In this document: in pieces, positions 61,301 through 64,000 of the stretch | Numbering within the stretch: position 1 is the stretch's first letter | How the letters are laid out: every line of letters starts with the position of its first letter | DNA from: UBA6115 sp050953005 | Lineage (GTDB): Bacteria > Bacillota > Clostridia > Christensenellales > Aristaeellaceae | Assembly (NCBI GenBank): GCA_050953005.1 | Contig: JBMNLV010000008.1 | Span: forward strand, 62,001-126,000 | DNA: 64,000 nt | Direction: 5' to 3' | The notes under the pieces: model-generated | The model's database searches: none | Seen by the model: the letters and a program-made list of their open reading frames with translations, nothing else | Told to the model about the DNA's origin: nothing | Made by a program: the position numbers and the translations under genes

Positions 61301-62516
61301 CTTTGGCATGACACCCTTTGGTTGGCGATTTGCCGGCGCATTAGCCGGCGCGCTGATGCTTCCTGGCATGTACCTGTTGGGTAAGCAGCTGACCGGGCGG
61401 CGCTGGATGGGACTGTTGTCTTTGCTTCTGATGGCCTTTGACTTCATGCACTTTACCCAAACGCGCATTGCCACCATTGACAGTTTTGTCACCTTGTTTA
61501 TTATCTACGCTTACTTTTTTATGTTCCGCTATATTATGCAAGATCCGATCCGGACGCGCTTATTCAACAAGCTGTTGCCGCTGTTCTTCTCCGGCTTGAT
61601 GATGGGCCTGGCGATCGCGAGCAAATGGCCCGGCATCTATGCAGGCGGCGGCTTGGCCATCCTGTTTTTCAGCTCCTTGATCTCTAACACGCTCATTGCC
61701 CGCAGGATTAACACTGCGTCGGACGCCGAGCTTGCGGTTCCGCCGGAGGATTTGGCCTGTGTACGTGCCTTTGGGGAGCAGTGGCTAATGGAGCCCATAC
61801 TCACCTGTACGTGGTGTCTCCTGTTCTTTGTTGCGATTCCTGCCGCCATTTATTATTTGTCCTATATTCCTGTCTATATTGCCACCCCGGGCGGCTTAAC
61901 TTTTGAGAAGGTTAGAATGAACAATTTGGGGATGCTTGACTATCATTCAGTCAGAGGCCGTGGCGCGGATCATCCCTGGAGCTCGCCTTGGTATAGCTGG
62001 CCTATCATCAAAAAACCCATGTATTTCTATTCCGGCGGAATCCGCAACGGTACTGCCAGCGTCATCTGGTCTTTTGGCAACCCGCTGGTCTGGTGGGGCG
62101 GACTGCTGGCGCTGGTGATGACTTTTGTTGCAGCTGTCAGGGAGCATCTGGTTCCCATCAGGAACATAGATATCAAGCCGGATAACAATCTGATGGAAAT
62201 GATGCAGGGCAGGGACCGGCGCCCGATGATACTGCTGATCTCTTTTGCGGTGCAGTACCTGCCCTGGGCGCTGGTTCCTCGCGGTACCTATATCTATCAT
62301 TATTTCCCTGCAGTACCCTTTATCATTTTGTGTAAAACACTGATGACAAATTATGTCATGGCGCGCAACAAGAAAGCAGGCGTCTGGATCGTGATCGTGC
62401 TGAGTGCTTTGGCCGGCGCGTTGTTCGTCGCGTTTTTCCCGTACATCAGCGGCGTGCGGGTATCCACAGCCTGGCTGGACGCCATGCGCTGGCTGCCCAA
62501 CTGGCTGTTCTATTAA
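58395..62516 (+). CDS. Double GT-C glycosyltransferase: N-terminal mannosyltransferase-like module fused to PMT module
   Basis: A 1373-residue membrane protein. An N-terminal anchor is followed by an extracellular carbohydrate-binding-like domain (about 30-200). The first GT-C membrane module (about 250-690) has the acidic loop FPVDLSAFRAWAND (near 277) and a YPPGY motif (near 308). A second extracellular beta domain (about 730-900) follows. The C-terminal PMT-family module has MYFDEIYHARTAL (near 925) and the conserved HPPLGK (near 954), with the PMT loop and YHYFPAVPF later. Each module would move a sugar from a polyprenyl-phosphate donor to an exported acceptor. ATG 58395 is 10 bases after yraN. 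Confidence 0.88.
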   Translation: MIRKRLIIIGILFLATAVFIRYPGAPKTAAVYDTELLVNGGFDRLGEDGLPEGWYTESYLGFSDITLYDVMEGEVGTAARIINHAPNDARFAQTVNVWPDTVYRLTGRILSNAHGGRGANLSIADIYVFSESVYQSDGVWQAVEIYGQTGPKQRSVTVFARLGGYSGEAEGEACFDSVSLMAVEEVPDQAVVCSWEKQEAAVQPGPADPNERSPFAPWLFMICLLATYVMLKLARAARNADNLVQVSSDKRQYYGALLLVLLIALLIRFAVAVFAPGFPVDLSAFRAWANDMAQYGPRQFYLQEGHRDYPPGYMLLLWPLGLLGKLSGSDASELMVKLPSVLFDLCIVFLLYRVAWMSGARGKSALLLSLLYAINPLTILVGAAWGQVDSLPSLLLILSVMFIMRGRWRFALPVYVLAVLMKPQALMVGPLGLVALVTQFLWDKDNLGKMLRDLLIGVVAGLLLALAVALPFFNEQNGISWLIGLYGQTMGYYHQATVNATNLYYLFGLNWVDIQSAAPFMLRLVGGLTVLLPGLAFAIRQARDKQQEQGARVFALAGLIVSALPVLLLAIPFSLAAFGILMMGVVIIVVALQYIRARDTGNLAFFGGLLLLGLSLLGTMMHERYLFLSMALLTLAYILKRDRRVLLLMLGVNLLCFLNTGLVLDLCLRNGDGTVYLSAPAFGIHSQTAWLEYSLAFLSLPLMGYGIYLGYSLHGEKTVVRDVSPSRPALQCLSLPLKVLIKRRPKVTFDRRDALIILLFTLLYAVVAFINLGSTVSPQNAWSSRPDTEEVRLDLGEQRQFRLLFFAGIHWADSDFTVSVSPDGETYQNYPFRITQGGLFAWRYLSFPYQNTRGETEYDSNPRELCGRYIRISGISNKLTLMEVIAQDSQTGENLPFLSASPGAHALIDEQDTFSGRPTWFNSMYFDEIYHARTALEQRNALWGEEPSSIYETSHPPLGKLLMTFSIMIFGMTPFGWRFAGALAGALMLPGMYLLGKQLTGRRWMGLLSLLLMAFDFMHFTQTRIATIDSFVTLFIIYAYFFMFRYIMQDPIRTRLFNKLLPLFFSGLMMGLAIASKWPGIYAGGGLAILFFSSLISNTLIARRINTASDAELAVPPEDLACVRAFGEQWLMEPILTCTWCLLFFVAIPAAIYYLSYIPVYIATPGGLTFEKVRMNNLGMLDYHSVRGRGADHPWSSPWYSWPIIKKPMYFYSGGIRNGTASVIWSFGNPLVWWGGLLALVMTFVAAVREHLVPIRNIDIKPDNNLMEMMQGRDRRPMILLISFAVQYLPWALVPRGTYIYHYFPAVPFIILCKTLMTNYVMARNKKAGVWIVIVLSALAGALFVAFFPYISGVRVSTAWLDAMRWLPNWLFY

Positions 62517-62529
62517 GGAGGGTCTACCG

Positions 62530-64000
62530 ATGCTTGCACGCACCAAATGCTATACCCTCATAGGCATCCAGGGTGAGCCTGTGACTGTAGAAGCCTATGT
62601 GTCTTCTGCCAGTCTTTTTCAGTTTAATATTGTTGGCCTGCCGGATACCGCTGTCAAGGAGAGCAGAGACCGTGTGGGTGCGGCGCTTAAAAACAGTGGT
62701 TTTACAATGCCTGTAGGACGTACAGTGGTCAACCTCTCCCCGGCAGACCTGCGCAAGGAAGGCACTGCCTTTGACTTGCCCATCGCCATCGCCATTATCC
62801 TGGCCAGCCGTCAGATGCAAGCAGCTCCCCTTGAGGACTGTGTGTTGATAGGCGAGCTTGCCCTGGACGGTCGTCTGCAGCCTGTCAGCGGCGCCTTGTC
62901 CATGGTGATCTCCGCACATGAGCGAGGCATCAGAAAGGTTGTTTTACCACGCGACAATGCAGCGGAGGTTGCTGTTGTGTCCGGTATGGAGGTCTATCCG
63001 GCAGGCAGTTTGTACGAGGTAACACAGCACCTGTCCGGCAAGATGCCCATACCCGCCCAAGCGCAAAAATCCTATGAGGAGTGTCTGGCTCAGACTAAGT
63101 TTGATATGGACTTATCCCAGGTACGTGGTCAGCAGTTGCCGAGGCGCGCATTGGAAATTGCTGCCGCCGGCGGGCATAATCTGCTGCTGATTGGCGTTCC
63201 GGGTTCGGGAAAAACCATGTTGGCACGCTGCTTGCCCGGTTTGCTGCCTGAAATGAACCAGGAGGAGGCCTTCGAAACCACGCGTATCCACTCAGCGGCA
63301 GGCGTGCTCAAGCCCGGTGCCGGATTGATCACGCAGCGCCCTTTCCGTACGCCGCACCATTCCGCCTCGCTGGCTTCTTTGATTGGCGGCGGCTTGAACG
63401 CGCGCCCGGGCGAGGTCTCCCTGGCTCATAATGGGGTGCTGTTTCTGGATGAAATGCCGGAGTATCCCCGCAGTGTGCTTGAAGCGCTGCGACAGCCGCT
63501 GGAAGATGGGTTCATCACCGTCAGCCGCGTCAAGGCGCATACGCAGTATCTGTCGCGCATCATGCTGGTGGCCAGCATGAATCCCTGCCCCTGCGGCTAC
63601 TATGGGAGCAAAACACGCCATTGCCGCTGCGGCAGTCATGAAATCAAACGCTATCTTGACCGCATTTCCGGCCCCTTGCTGGACAGGATTGATTTGCAGG
63701 TGGAGGTGGACATGGTTCCGGTGGAAGACATTGTCCGGGAGAGCGAGCAGGAAAGCAGCGCGCAGGTGCGTTCCCGTGTCCGCATGGCCCGACAGATGCA
63801 GCTGGAACGTTTTCAGGGCAGCGGACTGCGTTGCAACGCGCAATTGACCGGTAAAAACATGGAAGGCAAAGCGCAGCTCAGCTCCGATGCGCGTACTCTT
63901 CTGCAAAACGCAGTGCGAAAATACTCCCTGAGCATGAGAGCCTATACGCGGCTGATCAAGGTGGCCAGGACCATTGCGGATTTACAGGGCGAGGCCACGG
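62530..64000 (+). CDS. comM: YifB family Mg-chelatase-like AAA ATPase ComM (cut by window end)
   Basis: At least 490 residues are visible and the frame is open at the window end. The N-terminal Lon-protease-like domain (LIGIQGEPVTVEAYVSS, NIVGLPDTAVKESRDRV) precedes an AAA core with Walker A GVPGSGKTML (about 222-231), Walker B VLFLDEMPEY and NPCPCGYYG. ComM proteins are helicases promoting branch migration in natural transformation. ATG 62530 follows AAGGAGGG. Confidence 0.95.
   Translation, partial: MLARTKCYTLIGIQGEPVTVEAYVSSASLFQFNIVGLPDTAVKESRDRVGAALKNSGFTMPVGRTVVNLSPADLRKEGTAFDLPIAIAIILASRQMQAAPLEDCVLIGELALDGRLQPVSGALSMVISAHERGIRKVVLPRDNAAEVAVVSGMEVYPAGSLYEVTQHLSGKMPIPAQAQKSYEECLAQTKFDMDLSQVRGQQLPRRALEIAAAGGHNLLLIGVPGSGKTMLARCLPGLLPEMNQEEAFETTRIHSAAGVLKPGAGLITQRPFRTPHHSASLASLIGGGLNARPGEVSLAHNGVLFLDEMPEYPRSVLEALRQPLEDGFITVSRVKAHTQYLSRIMLVASMNPCPCGYYGSKTRHCRCGSHEIKRYLDRISGPLLDRIDLQVEVDMVPVEDIVRESEQESSAQVRSRVRMARQMQLERFQGSGLRCNAQLTGKNMEGKAQLSSDARTLLQNAVRKYSLSMRAYTRLIKVARTIADLQGEAT

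Noticed and set aside
1..64000. tRNA and rRNA genes
   Set aside because: No cloverleaf with a T-loop GTTCRA consensus and no rRNA-like conserved stretches were noticed in the intergenic regions; this was a visual scan only.

Overview
The window looks like chromosome from a Gram-positive, anaerobic Firmicute of the class Clostridia. Pointers are a T-box in front of pheST, a CdaR/PucR-type regulator, the tig-clpP-clpX-lon-engB block, plsX-acpP-rnc-smc, RbgA, ThrE split over two genes, GTG and TTG starts with strong GGAGG sites, and a glycyl radical enzyme. The genus cannot be named from this evidence. Most of the window is dense, moderately GC-rich housekeeping DNA. The stretch from about 23 to 37 kb is visibly richer in A and T and carries insertion-sequence debris.

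Layout. 1-4.4 kb: end of an efflux adaptor, a MacB-like permease, an MFS carrier, and a divergent GH4 alpha-galactosidase-like enzyme. 4.5-8.9 kb: shikimate kinase, a small unknown protein, a broken IS1182-type transposase, an S41 protease and a CdaR-like regulator. 9.2-15.7 kb: trigger factor, ClpP, ClpX, Lon and EngB. 15.8-22.7 kb: a GNAT-like protein, then plsX, acpP, rnc and smc. 22.7-37.3 kb: accessory island with an IS630 remnant, a 157-bp MITE-like repeat, an IS110 element, a glycyl radical enzyme with its activase, two dehydrogenases, a sugar-type ABC importer without its ATPase, a decayed IS5/IS1182-type element, an orphan secreted protein and a second, inverted MITE copy. 37.5-44.0 kb: mgtC, then a tightly coupled minus-strand operon (two ThrE subunits, SurE, BaiN-like flavoprotein, 3'-5' exonuclease, nucleoside kinase). 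44.2-49.5 kb: a TraX-like protein, a solute-binding protein coupled to galactokinase, then tsaE-tsaB-rimI. 49.5-56.5 kb: an RNA methyltransferase, deoB-punA, and T-box-pheS-pheT. 56.6-64 kb: rbgA-rnhB-yraN, a 1373-residue double glycosyltransferase, and the start of comM.

How the genes work together. The proteostasis block covers nascent-chain folding and ATP-dependent proteolysis. plsX-acpP serve phospholipid synthesis. GH4 enzyme, solute-binding protein and galactokinase suggest use of alpha-galactosides. DeoB and PNP salvage nucleosides, with SurE and the nucleoside kinase nearby. TsaE and TsaB belong to tRNA t6A synthesis.

The most interesting part is the island. It holds a glycyl radical enzyme whose active-site motif reads G-C-H-E rather than the common G-C-V-E, read from a near-consensus promoter. 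A second promoter points the other way, and a perfect 13-bp-arm palindrome lies between them. The island is nearly bracketed by inverted copies of the 157-bp element, and the IS110 unit is followed by a hairpin-rich region that is a candidate bridge RNA. All functional calls rest on motif recognition by eye; no database search was made.
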